Positions 26,101-32,162 of a DNA stretch of 32,162 nucleotides are shown one piece after another. The stretch is from assembly GCA_029261925.1 (NCBI GenBank), contig JAJDAJ010000102.1:1-32162 (forward strand), read 5' to 3'. The DNA comes from Deltaproteobacteria bacterium. Its GTDB lineage: Bacteria; Myxococcota_A; UBA9160; SZUA-336. Both the position numbers and the translations under genes were made by a program. Position 1 is the stretch's first letter. Each line of letters begins with the position of its first letter. Under the pieces are notes generated by a model, which did not search any database, had not been told where the DNA came from, and saw only the letters and a list, made by a program, of their open reading frames with translations.

Positions 26101-26347
26101 CCAGCAGCTCCTCGATGCCGTCGGCGCCGTCGAGCGCCTCCTCGACCCGCATGCAGAGCGACTCCTCGACCTCGGCCGGTGCCGCCCCCGGGTAGTCGAT
26201 CGCCACGCGGATGATGCGCGGGTTGATGTCGGGGAACTCCTCGCGATGCAGGCGCGTGACCGTGACCAGGCCCGCGATGATCAGGAACCACATCAGCAGG
26301 TTCGCCGCGGTGGGATTGCGCGCGAACCAGGCGATCGCGCGGCTCAA
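23150..26347 (-). CDS. RND-family efflux permease
   Basis: This roughly 1065-residue inner-membrane proton-driven exporter is of the AcrB/HAE or related type. An N-terminal TM1 (WFARNPTAANLLMWFLI) is followed by a large periplasmic porter region and TM2-6. TM4 carries the proton-relay Asp pair in LGIVVDDAIVVGENVY, and the second half repeats the layout (VLGHVLMGRQLTFFSLIG, then ALAGVVVNASLMLV). The TTG start overlaps the membrane fusion protein stop (TTGA) with GGGAGA eight bases upstream. The longer open frame into the fusion-protein gene is not coding. No outer-membrane TolC-like gene is nearby, so a distant channel is presumably used. Substrate unknown. Its stop is 15 bp from the convergent metzincin gene stop. 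Confidence 0.94.
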   Translation of the reverse strand: MSRAIAWFARNPTAANLLMWFLIIAGLVTVTRLHREEFPDINPRIIRVAIDYPGAAPAEVEESLCMRVEEALDGADGIEELLATAREGRCDVTLELALDADEQHVLIEVKNRVDGIRHFPEEAEKPVVSRMIVHIPVVDLSVSGPADEGSLKRIARRLRDELAQLAGLTQVELHFARPEEISIEVSEDALRRHGLSFDEVASAVRRSSLDLPGGRLRTRDGEIRLRTRGQAYVRRDFEDLIVVTRPDGSGVHLGELARVVDGFEEVDLHATADGQPALMVRVLRVGRQDALDIRERVERYLREEAGWIPPGIHVGIWLDHSEEIRLRLGSLVDNALLGLALVLAVLALFLRFRLAFWVAAGLPVVFLGALTLFPLLDMSINTMTVMAFLLALGIVVDDAIVVGENVYTHQERGTDPVQAAIDGTLEVYVPVIFGVLTTVAAFVPLLLIGSGLAAMFAGVGGGVLGCLLFSLVEAQLILPAHLAGHGRRVSAGQSASAPGWRQLQRRVSAQLARFVREGYAPALERVLAWRLVAAAIAVGVLLLTAGALGSNRLRYEFMPPVESDHVSAALEMPPGTPAEVTRAGLARLERAAHVLRTELDGDTPGDSPSVRRIFAALGAKPFTHMLGINFDASSSLGANVGEVTMALAPATERRVGARRIARRWEALAGPFPEAESLSFEADLFTAGRAIDVQLRGPDLEALERAAAAVRGRLADYPGVIDLQDSFSTAQREVQLHLRPGARPLGLTLEDLARQVRQAFHGEEVQRVQRGREEVRVMVRYPDARRRSLGDLDELRIRTADGAAVPLANVARVVHGRGLPTIQRADRERVVHVTSDVDRSVITPGEIIARLGAELPRLLSAYPGVGFSFEGARQEDAEASAGLVGGLALALVAIYALLAVPLRSYLQPLIIMSVIPFGAVGAVLGHVLMGRQLTFFSLIGMVALAGVVVNASLMLVHFVNRERAAGVPLIEAVQRAGAARFRPIVLTSLTTFAGLLPLMLERAVPLQMMVPMAISLAFGVLLSTVVTLLLVPCEYLLLEDLRAQVLRRAPRLVRRAAAAAPARGSS

Positions 26348-27582
26348 GAGGCGTCTCCCGCGGCGTCCGGGGTGTCCGGCGCCGGGTCCGCCACGGCCTC
26401 GGGCAGCGGGCGCACCGGCATGCCCTCGACGAAGGTCGCCAGGTCGCTGGTGCACACCCGCTCGCCCTCGCGCAGGCCGCCGCGCACCAGCACGCGGTCG
26501 GCCTCCACGCGCAGCACGTCGACGCGCCGCTCGTGCAGCCGGTCGGCGTCGTCGACCAGCAGCAGCCGGTCGCGGTCGCGCAGCGCGGCGCGGGGCACGG
26601 CGAAGATCCCCTCGACGCGGCGGCCCAGGATCTCGGCCTGCACGAAGAGCCCCGCGGCGAGCGGCGGGCGCGACGAGCCCGCCGCGATCGCGTACGGGTC
26701 GGCGACGCGGGCGATCACGTGCAGCATGCGCGTGGCGGGGTCGATCTGGCCCTCGGTGCGCACGACGGAGCCCGTCCACACGTGCTCCGTCCCGCCGAAG
26801 CTCGCGCGCAGGCGCACCGCGGGCAGCTCCGTTCCGGCGCCCCCGGGTCCCGTCCCCGCCGCCCGGCCCAGCGGCAGGTCCAGGTAGGCGAGATCCGAGT
26901 CGGGGATCGGCAGGCGCACCTCGGCGTGGTCGGTGGCGTCGAGCGTCGCCACCGCCTGACCCCGGTCCACGAACTGACCCACGTCGACGCTCTTGGTGCG
27001 CACGCGTCCGTCGAACGGAGCCACGAGCTCCGTGCGCTCGAGATCGCGCCCGGCCTGGTCCACCGCTACCCGCGCCTCCTCGAGTGCCGCGAAGCTCGTG
27101 CGCTCCGCGCGCTCGGCGTCCTCGAGCTGGGCCGCGCTGAGCACGGAGTTCGTCTTCAGGTCGACCCGCCGCTCCAGCGTGCGCCGCGCGTAGGTGTGCT
27201 CGGCGCCGGCCCGGATCAGCTGCGCGCGTGCGCCGCGCAGCTCGGCCTCCGCGTCGGCCCGATCGATGCGTACCAGCGCGTCCCCGGCCGCGAAGTAGCC
27301 GCCCGCCGCCAGCGCCGGGGAGACCCAGAGCACCCGGCCCGAGACCTCGGCCACCAGCTCGCTCTGCACGCGCGGCGCGACCGTGCCCTGGGAGCGCACC
27401 ACCAGCTGCAGATCGCGGGCCCGCGCCGTCTCGACGCGCACGACGCGCGCCACGGGCTCGTAGGGCGCCGGCTCCACGCGCGGCGCCGTGAGCAGCAGGG
27501 CGACGGCAGCCAGTGTGCAGCTTCCCAGGATGACCGCGGCCCAGAACAGGGGCCGGGAGGGCGTGCCGGAGCCGGGGGGCAT
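26344..27582 (-). CDS. RND-type periplasmic membrane fusion protein
   Basis: This 412-residue adaptor links the RND permease to an outer-membrane channel. An N-terminal membrane anchor (LFWAAVILGSCTLAAVALLL) precedes a lipoyl half-motif (VSGRVLWVSPALAAGGYFAAGDALVRID), an alpha-helical hairpin rich in Arg, Glu and Ala (about 110-185), the second lipoyl half (APFDGRVRTKSVDVGQFV), a beta-barrel and a membrane-proximal C-terminus. There is no lipobox. It is first in the efflux operon. The ATG has no Shine-Dalgarno; a TATCCT box ends exactly six bases upstream, so the transcript may be leaderless. A perfect 20-bp palindrome lies about 40 bp upstream of the start. Confidence 0.93.
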   Translation of the reverse strand: MPPGSGTPSRPLFWAAVILGSCTLAAVALLLTAPRVEPAPYEPVARVVRVETARARDLQLVVRSQGTVAPRVQSELVAEVSGRVLWVSPALAAGGYFAAGDALVRIDRADAEAELRGARAQLIRAGAEHTYARRTLERRVDLKTNSVLSAAQLEDAERAERTSFAALEEARVAVDQAGRDLERTELVAPFDGRVRTKSVDVGQFVDRGQAVATLDATDHAEVRLPIPDSDLAYLDLPLGRAAGTGPGGAGTELPAVRLRASFGGTEHVWTGSVVRTEGQIDPATRMLHVIARVADPYAIAAGSSRPPLAAGLFVQAEILGRRVEGIFAVPRAALRDRDRLLLVDDADRLHERRVDVLRVEADRVLVRGGLREGERVCTSDLATFVEGMPVRPLPEAVADPAPDTPDAAGDAS

Positions 27583-27588
27583 CTGGGC

Positions 27589-27594
27589 AGGATA
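27589..27594 (-). promoter_or_regulatory. -10 box of a leaderless promoter for the efflux operon
   Basis: On the minus strand TATCCT is followed by six bases and then the ATG of the fusion protein. There is no ribosome-binding site. An overlapping TAGAGA hexamer just upstream is an alternative. Confidence 0.5.
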
Positions 27595-27623
27595 TCTCTA
27601 CGGGCGGATGCGCGTGTCCTGAG

Positions 27624-27643
27624 CCGCGGTCTCAAGACCGCGG
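27624..27643. promoter_or_regulatory. Perfect 20-bp palindrome in the divergent spacer (possible operator)
   Basis: Arms CCGCGGTCT and AGACCGCGG (9 bp each) flank CA. The site lies 30 bp upstream of the efflux -10 box and 45 bp before the zinc-ribbon start. It could be a repressor or activator operator for the efflux operon or the divergent gene; the regulator is not in the window. A hairpin role is less likely because it precedes both genes' starts. Confidence 0.5.
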
Positions 27644-27688
27644 GCCCGCCGACCGATCGCTCCCCCCGGCGCGGAGTGCCGCGAGGTC

Positions 27689-28237
27689 ATGATGACCCCC
27701 ACCCCCGAGCTGCGCTGCCCTTCCTGCGGCGGCAAGGCGCAGATCTCTCACCGCGGGCCGCAGGGTCGTGATCGCGTGCTCTCGTGCGCCTACTGCGGCA
27801 GCGAGGTGGACCTGCCCGAGGTGCGGGGCACCACGCGTGAGCAGGTGCGCGAGACGCCCGGCGAGCGCACGGTCGAGCGCGTCACGAGCTGGGAGGGCAT
27901 GGCGCCCGGGGCCGGGCCCTGGAGCCAGCAGGACGACGAGCCCGAACACGGCGTGCTGCAGCGCATCGAGCTGGAGGTGGACGGCCTGCACTTCGACTCG
28001 CCCGAGGCGCTCGAGGCCCACCTCCGCGAGCAGCTGCCGACCGAGCTGGCCGAGGAGGTGCTCGATGCGATCCGTCCGGAGCTCGCGCGGCCGCAGACCG
28101 ACGGCGCCAGCGAGCGCGTGACCGAGTACACCTCGGTGCGCACGCGCTGCGAGGAGATCGACATCGAGGTCGGCTCCGGTGGCGGCGAGTCCGGCGGGCT
28201 GCTCGGCCGCCTGCTCCGCCTGCTCGGCCGCCGCTGA
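27689..28237 (+). CDS. Small zinc-ribbon protein of unknown function
   Basis: This 182-residue soluble protein has an N-terminal treble-clef/zinc-ribbon-like site made by C10-x-x-C13 (LRCPSCGG) and C33-x-x-C36 (LSCAYCGSEV). An acidic middle region (QDDEPEHGVLQRIELEVDG) and a helix (SPEALEAHLREQLPTELAEEVL) follow, and then a C-terminal Arg/Leu-rich tail (GLLGRLLRLLGRR) that could be amphipathic. I do not recognise a family. It is divergent from the efflux operon. Two adjacent ATGs (27689 and 27692) are possible; the second has better spacing from the GAGG at 27683-27686. It might sense metal or redox state, but that is speculation from the Cys sites only. Confidence 0.75.
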   Translation: MMTPTPELRCPSCGGKAQISHRGPQGRDRVLSCAYCGSEVDLPEVRGTTREQVRETPGERTVERVTSWEGMAPGAGPWSQQDDEPEHGVLQRIELEVDGLHFDSPEALEAHLREQLPTELAEEVLDAIRPELARPQTDGASERVTEYTSVRTRCEEIDIEVGSGGGESGGLLGRLLRLLGRR

Positions 28238-28342
28238 GCGCGGCAGCCCCGCCGGTCGACGCCGCCCGCACCGCGCGCGGTCCGGATCGGATATGGTGTC
28301 GGTCGGGCCGGCGTCATGCACGACGCCGCCCCGGGAGGCGCC

Positions 28343-29494
28343 ATGTCCTACCAGATCATCGACGTCGACACGCACCTGACCGAGCCCGCCGACGTGTGGA
28401 CCAGCCGCGTCGCCGCGAGGCACCGCGATCTGGTGCCGCACGTGCAGCGCGTGGACGGCAAGGACCTGTGGTTCCTGCAGGGTGAGCAGATCGCCCAGGT
28501 CGGGCCCACCGCCCAGGCCGGCTGGCCGGAGGCGCTGCCGGGCTCACCCAGCGGCTACGAGGACATTCACCCCGCCGCACACGATGCGAACGCCCGCATC
28601 GAGCTGATGGACCGCCGCGGAATCTGGGCCGAGGTGCTGTACCCCAACGTGGGTGGATTCGCAGGCCAGAAGTTCCTGTCGCTCAAGGATCCCGAGCTGC
28701 AGTACGAGTGCGTGCGTGCGTACAACGACTTCCAGGTGGACTGGACCTCGGTGGCGCCCGGGCGGCTGCTGCCGACCATGTCCACTCCGTTCTGGGACCG
28801 GGACGCCGCCGTGCGCGAGGTCGAGCGCTGCGCGCGCCAGGGCTTCCGCATCGTCAACTTCACGGGCGAGCCGCAGGTCTTCGGGCTGCCCTACCTGGGC
28901 GACGCGCACTGGGATCCGTTCTGGTCGGCCGTGTGCGATCACGACATGGTCATCAGCTTCCACATCGGCAGCGGCACCTTCGACTGGGACATGAAGCGCG
29001 TCGAGCAGCGCGGCTTCGCGGAGGAGTACGCGCTGCAGTCGGTGGCGCTGTTCACTCGCAACGGTCAGCAGATCTGCGACCTGCTGCTCTCGGGCGTGCT
29101 GCCGCGCTACCCGAAGCTGCGTTTCGTCTCGGTGGAGTCCGGGATCGGCTGGATGCCCTTCATGTTCGAGGCCCTCGACAACCAGTTCCGCGAGGGTGGC
29201 GGCTTCTCGCAGCGGCCCGAGTTCGACCGGCCGCCCAGCCAGTACTTCCGCGACCAGGTCTACTCCACGTTCTGGTTCGAGGAGATCGCCCCGGCAAGCC
29301 TGATCGGCAACGCGATCCCCGCGGACAACGTGATGTTCGAGACCGACTTCCCGCACCCGACCAGCCTGTACGAGAACGTGCAGGAGAAGATCGACGCGAG
29401 CATCGGCAAGCTGCCCGACGAGGTGAAGCGCAAGGTGCTCTGGCAGAACGCGGCCGACCTGTACCGCATCGAGGTGCCGGGGGCGGCGGCCTAG
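28343..29494 (+). CDS. Amidohydrolase-2-family metal-dependent hydrolase
   Basis: This 383-residue TIM-barrel protein belongs to the same broad family as the protein encoded at 19179-20333. Metal-site motifs include DVDTHLTEP (D9, H11), ISFHIGSG with a barrel His, and FETDFPHPTS with the conserved Asp. YPKLRFVSVESGIGWMPF is the family strand-7 region. The ATG is fixed by GGGAGG (28333-28338) four bases upstream. It is followed at 190 bp by a pair of acyl-CoA dehydrogenases, as is common in catabolic clusters of high-GC soil and marine bacteria, so it may act in degradation of a cyclic substrate. The reaction is not known. Confidence 0.88.
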   Translation: MSYQIIDVDTHLTEPADVWTSRVAARHRDLVPHVQRVDGKDLWFLQGEQIAQVGPTAQAGWPEALPGSPSGYEDIHPAAHDANARIELMDRRGIWAEVLYPNVGGFAGQKFLSLKDPELQYECVRAYNDFQVDWTSVAPGRLLPTMSTPFWDRDAAVREVERCARQGFRIVNFTGEPQVFGLPYLGDAHWDPFWSAVCDHDMVISFHIGSGTFDWDMKRVEQRGFAEEYALQSVALFTRNGQQICDLLLSGVLPRYPKLRFVSVESGIGWMPFMFEALDNQFREGGGFSQRPEFDRPPSQYFRDQVYSTFWFEEIAPASLIGNAIPADNVMFETDFPHPTSLYENVQEKIDASIGKLPDEVKRKVLWQNAADLYRIEVPGAAA

Positions 29495-29683
29495 GCGCAC
29501 GACGCGCCGGCCGATCGCCGCGATCCCGGGCCGGTCGCGTGTGTACCTGCGCCGCGCGTGCGCATGGACGGCTGCCCCGGGGGGCGGCGCGTTCGCCGGG
29601 CAGAGCGCGCGCCATCCATGCGATCATGCGCCGCGGATCCGGCCGGTCGGCAAGGGTCCGGCCCCGCATCGAGGAGACCCAGG

Positions 29684-30814
29684 GTGGAGCTCGACCTGAC
29701 CGAGGACCAGGAGCTTTTCCGCGACACGACGACCAGCTTCCTGGACGCGGAGTGCGGCATGGAGCACGTGCGCGCACTCGACCGCAGCCCGGCGCCGCTG
29801 GACCGCGGCTGGTGGCAGCGCGGCGCCGAGCTGGGCTGGACGTCGCTGCTGGTGCCCGAGGAGCTCGACGGCGGCAGCGTGAGCGGCGACGGCCTGATCG
29901 ACCTGACCATCGTCGCGCGCCAGGTCGGCACCCACGTGGCGCCGGGCCCGCTGCTGCCGGTGAACGTGGTCGCCGCGGCGCTGGCGCGTTCGGGCAGCGC
30001 GGACCAGCGGCGCAAGCTGCTGCCCGGTCTGCTCGCCGGCGAGACCGTGGCGACCTGGGCGCTCGCCGAGCCCCACCCGCACGCCGGCCTGGGCGACGTG
30101 CAGCTCGAGGCCAGGCCCGATGGCGACGGCTTCGTGCTCACCGGAGCCAAGTTCCCGGTCGAGGCCGCAGACGACGCCGACTGGCTGCTGGTGACCGCGC
30201 GCAGCGGCGACGGCCTGAGCCAGCTGATCGTGCCCGCGGGCGCCGACGGGCTGAGCATCCGGCCGGCGGCCGGCATCGACCTGGTGCGGCGCCATGCGGA
30301 GGTGACCTTCGACGGCGTGCGCGTGGGCCGCGACGCCTTGCTCGGCCCGGAGGGCGGTGCGGCCGACGACGTGGAGCGCCAGCTCCAGATCGCGCTGGTG
30401 ATCCAGGTCGCCGAGATGACCGGAGCCGCCGAGCGCGCCTTCGACTTCAGCCTCGAGTGGGTCGAGAACCGCTACTCGTTCGGGCGCCCGATCTCGTCGT
30501 ACCAGGAGATCAAGCACCGCTTCGCCGACATGAAGCTCTGGCTCGAGGCGTCACACGCGATCACCGAGGCGGCGGCGCGCGCGGTCCAGGCGGAGGCCCC
30601 CGACGCGGCCGAGCTCGTCAGCGCGGCCAAGGCGTACGTGGGCGAGCACGTGCCCGAGATCGTGCAGGACTGCGTGCAGATGCACGGTGGCATCGGCGTG
30701 ACCTACGAGGCCGACGTCCACATCTACCTGCGCCGCGTGACGCAGGACCGCATGCTCTTCGGGACCCCCGACGAGCACCGCGAGCGCCTGGTCACCCTGG
30801 TGGCCCGGGACTGA
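29684..30814 (+). CDS. Acyl-CoA dehydrogenase, subunit-like (FadE type)
   Basis: This 376-residue FAD-dependent ACAD oxidises an acyl-CoA at the alpha-beta bond. The N-terminal helical domain (ELDLTEDQELFRDTTTSF), the middle beta domain (TWALAEP, LTGAKFPVEAADDADW) and the C-terminal helical domain (SFGRPISSYQEIKHRFADM, QMHGGIGVTYEADVHIYLRR) are in order. The YEAD in the C-terminal motif is of the kind seen in steroid/cholesterol-type FadE subunits. The GTG at 29684 is preceded by GAGGAG (29671-29676) with seven-base spacing; upstream in-frame codons are untranslated. It lies 14 bp before a second ACAD gene, so the two probably form a heteromer. Confidence 0.9.
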   Translation: MELDLTEDQELFRDTTTSFLDAECGMEHVRALDRSPAPLDRGWWQRGAELGWTSLLVPEELDGGSVSGDGLIDLTIVARQVGTHVAPGPLLPVNVVAAALARSGSADQRRKLLPGLLAGETVATWALAEPHPHAGLGDVQLEARPDGDGFVLTGAKFPVEAADDADWLLVTARSGDGLSQLIVPAGADGLSIRPAAGIDLVRRHAEVTFDGVRVGRDALLGPEGGAADDVERQLQIALVIQVAEMTGAAERAFDFSLEWVENRYSFGRPISSYQEIKHRFADMKLWLEASHAITEAAARAVQAEAPDAAELVSAAKAYVGEHVPEIVQDCVQMHGGIGVTYEADVHIYLRRVTQDRMLFGTPDEHRERLVTLVARD

Positions 30815-30828
30815 AGGAGATCGATCCC

Positions 30829-32067
30829 ATGGAAGACGTCCAGTCGTTCCGCCTGCGCGTGCGCGAGTTCCTCGCGAAGAACCTCCCCCCGGCCCCCGAG
30901 CGCGAGCGCGGCGTGCGCAGCGACGAGGAGGAGCTCGCCGAGGTCACGAAGCAGCGCGAGATCCAGCGCACGCTCTTCGACAACGGCTTCGCCGGCATCT
31001 GCTACCCGCAGGAGTACGGCGGTCAGGGTCTGACGGTCGAGCACCAGCGCGCCCTCAACGAGGAGGCCGCCGACTACCACATGCCCGACATGCTGCAGAT
31101 CCCGAGCATCGGCATCTGCGGCCCGACCCTGCTCGACTCCGCCAGCGAGGATCAGAAGAAGCGCTACCTGCCGCCGCTGCTGCGCGGCGACGAGCTCTGG
31201 ATGCAGTTCCTGTCCGAGCCCAGCGCCGGCTCGGACCTGGCCAGCTGCATCACCACCGCGATCCCCGACGGGGACCACTGGATCCTGAACGGCTCGAAGG
31301 TCTGGACCTCGGGCGCCTGGTGGTCCGACTACGCGCTCTGCCTGGCGCGCACCGACTGGGACGGCCCCAAGCACCACGGCCTCACGGTGTTCATCGTCAA
31401 GATCCACCAGCCGGGCATCGACGTGCAGCGCATCGAGATGATCAACGGCTCGCGCGAGTTCTGCCAGGAGTTCCTGTCCGACGTGCGCATCCCCGACAGC
31501 GACCGCGTCGGTCCGGTCAGCCAGGGCTGGAGCGTGGCCTCGGGCTGGATGTACCGCGAGCGCGAGGCCGTCGGCGGCGGCTCGCCGTACGTGACACGAA
31601 CCATCCGCAGCATGGGCCACAAGGATCGCAGCGCCGAGCTGGTCGACCTGGCGCGTGACACGGGTCAGCTCGAGCAGCCGCGCGTGCGCCAGATGCTCGG
31701 CGAGGCCATCGCGCAGGGCCGGGTGCAGACCGCGCTCGGCAAGCGCCTCACCAGCGCCCTCGCCGCCGGCAAGATCCACAACTCCGCGGCGGGCCTGCTG
31801 CGCCTGTTCGGCGGCGAGGGCAGCCGCCGCCTCGCGACGATCGGCCTCGAGATCGCCGGCCCGCGCGCCGTCGCCTGGCGCGGCGCCGACGCAGAGCAGG
31901 AAATGGACGACTACGGCGTCGGCTACCTGATGCGCCAGGCCGCCTGCATCGGCGGCGGCACCACGGAGATGGCGCGCAACGTGATCGCGGACCGCCTGCT
32001 CGGCATGCCCCGCGAGATCACCCCCGACCGCGGCCGCCCGTTCCGAGACGTGCCGAAGAACGCGTAG
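30829..32067 (+). CDS. Acyl-CoA dehydrogenase, partner subunit (FadE type)
   Basis: This 412-residue ACAD has DNGFAGICYPQEYGGQGL, the FAD/substrate loop FLSEPSAGSDLAS and LNGSKVWTSGAWWSDYALCLAR of the family, and ends with GGGTTEMARNVIADRLLGMPRE. These are signatures of the FadE26-like partner in two-gene ACADs. AAGGAGA (30814-30820) lies eight bases before the ATG. It starts 14 bp after the first ACAD. Such unlike pairs form alpha2-beta2 complexes acting on bulky CoA esters (for example steroid side chains) in Actinobacteria; that assembly here is inferred. Substrate unknown. Confidence 0.93.
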   Translation: MEDVQSFRLRVREFLAKNLPPAPERERGVRSDEEELAEVTKQREIQRTLFDNGFAGICYPQEYGGQGLTVEHQRALNEEAADYHMPDMLQIPSIGICGPTLLDSASEDQKKRYLPPLLRGDELWMQFLSEPSAGSDLASCITTAIPDGDHWILNGSKVWTSGAWWSDYALCLARTDWDGPKHHGLTVFIVKIHQPGIDVQRIEMINGSREFCQEFLSDVRIPDSDRVGPVSQGWSVASGWMYREREAVGGGSPYVTRTIRSMGHKDRSAELVDLARDTGQLEQPRVRQMLGEAIAQGRVQTALGKRLTSALAAGKIHNSAAGLLRLFGGEGSRRLATIGLEIAGPRAVAWRGADAEQEMDDYGVGYLMRQAACIGGGTTEMARNVIADRLLGMPREITPDRGRPFRDVPKNA

Positions 32068-32105
32068 GGCGGGCCCGGAACGCGGCTGCTCCCGGGAGCC
32101 GGGGC

Positions 32106-32111
32106 TATACT
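32106..32111 (+). promoter_or_regulatory. Candidate -10 box for the tRNA gene
   Basis: TATACT matches the -10 consensus at five of six bases and would start transcription near 32118, the first base of a hairpin leader. No good -35 is present at 17 bp. Confidence 0.4.
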
Positions 32112-32117
32112 TCCGGC

Positions 32118-32136
32118 GTACCCGCCCTGCGGGTAC
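32118..32136 (+). other. 8-bp hairpin in the tRNA 5' leader
   Basis: GTACCCGC (32118-32125) and GCGGGTAC (32129-32136) are perfectly complementary around a CCT loop. The stem ends at the base before the predicted mature tRNA 5' end, the RNase P cleavage position. Confidence 0.55.
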
Positions 32137-32162
32137 GGGCCCTTAGCTCAGCCGGTAGAGCA
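32137..32162 (+). tRNA. Partial tRNA gene (5' part, cut by window end)
   Basis: GGGCCCT forms the 5' acceptor strand, followed by U8-A9 and the D-stem/D-loop sequence TAGCTCAGCCGGTAGAGCA, the canonical start of many bacterial tRNAs. The anticodon is outside the window, so the amino acid cannot be assigned. Confidence 0.88.

Noticed and set aside
23480..26887. 1135-codon plus-strand open frame opposite the RND permease
   Set aside because: His/Arg/Gln-rich composition is the reverse complement of Asp/Val/Leu-rich permease codons; no motifs.
29495..29683. Small gene or ncRNA before the ACAD pair
   Set aside because: Nothing protein-like with a ribosome-binding site other than the ACAD leader; only short GC palindromes.

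Overview
This is a gene-dense, very GC-rich window (about 70% by eye, not computed). It fits an environmental deltaproteobacterium-type organism, such as Myxococcota or a related high-GC lineage. That placement is inferred from gene content: secreted proteins with thrombospondin-3-type Ca-binding repeats, a SerA-PurA operon headed by a class V aminotransferase, LLM/F420-type and amidohydrolase catabolic genes, and a paired acyl-CoA dehydrogenase set. No 16S rRNA or complete tRNA is present to confirm it. No gene-free stretch exceeds 300 bases; the largest gaps (about 185-190 bp) lie at 2295-2479 and 29495-29683.

Layout. (1) 2-1024: an intact IS481-family element whose right end abuts the aroA stop codon at a CTAG target. 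(2) 1026-2294 (-): aroA. (3) 2480-9425 (+): a five-gene tightly packed operon of class V aminotransferase, serA, purA, a DUF2868-like membrane protein and a DUF3482-type GTPase, read from a near-canonical promoter (TTGACC-N17-TATTCT). (4) 9531-13366 (+): a secreted five-Kazal protease inhibitor, then a secreted trypsin-like serine protease translationally coupled to an FHA-domain membrane protein. (5) 13368-18484 (-): a secreted SGNH hydrolase, a TauD-type dioxygenase, an LLM oxidoreductase and an N-acyl-D-amino-acid deacylase-type amidohydrolase. (6) 18577-20333 (+): a VOC-like protein and a TIM-barrel amidohydrolase. (7) 20447-23134 (+): a large secreted metzincin-like protease. (8) 23150-27582 (-): an RND efflux permease with its membrane fusion protein. 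(9) 27689-32067 (+): a zinc-ribbon protein, a second amidohydrolase and two acyl-CoA dehydrogenases. (10) 32137-32162: the 5' end of a tRNA cut by the window edge.

How the genes work together. The first operon combines serine and purine biosynthesis (phosphoglycerate to phosphohydroxypyruvate to phosphoserine; IMP to adenylosuccinate). aroA makes EPSP for aromatic amino acids. The middle of the window is dominated by secretion: three exported proteins (Kazal inhibitor, SGNH hydrolase, metzincin) share a Cys-framed Ca-binding TSP3 plus dockerin-like module, the best candidate here for an undescribed lineage-specific extracellular domain. The catabolic genes (two amidohydrolases, LLM oxidoreductase, D-aminoacylase-like enzyme, dioxygenase, VOC protein, ACAD pair) look like accessory degradation modules with unknown substrates.

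Regulatory signals that can be read directly include three promoters whose -10 box lies 6-8 nt from an ATG without Shine-Dalgarno (leaderless), three TGGTAnnCT extended -10 boxes, and several perfect inverted repeats.
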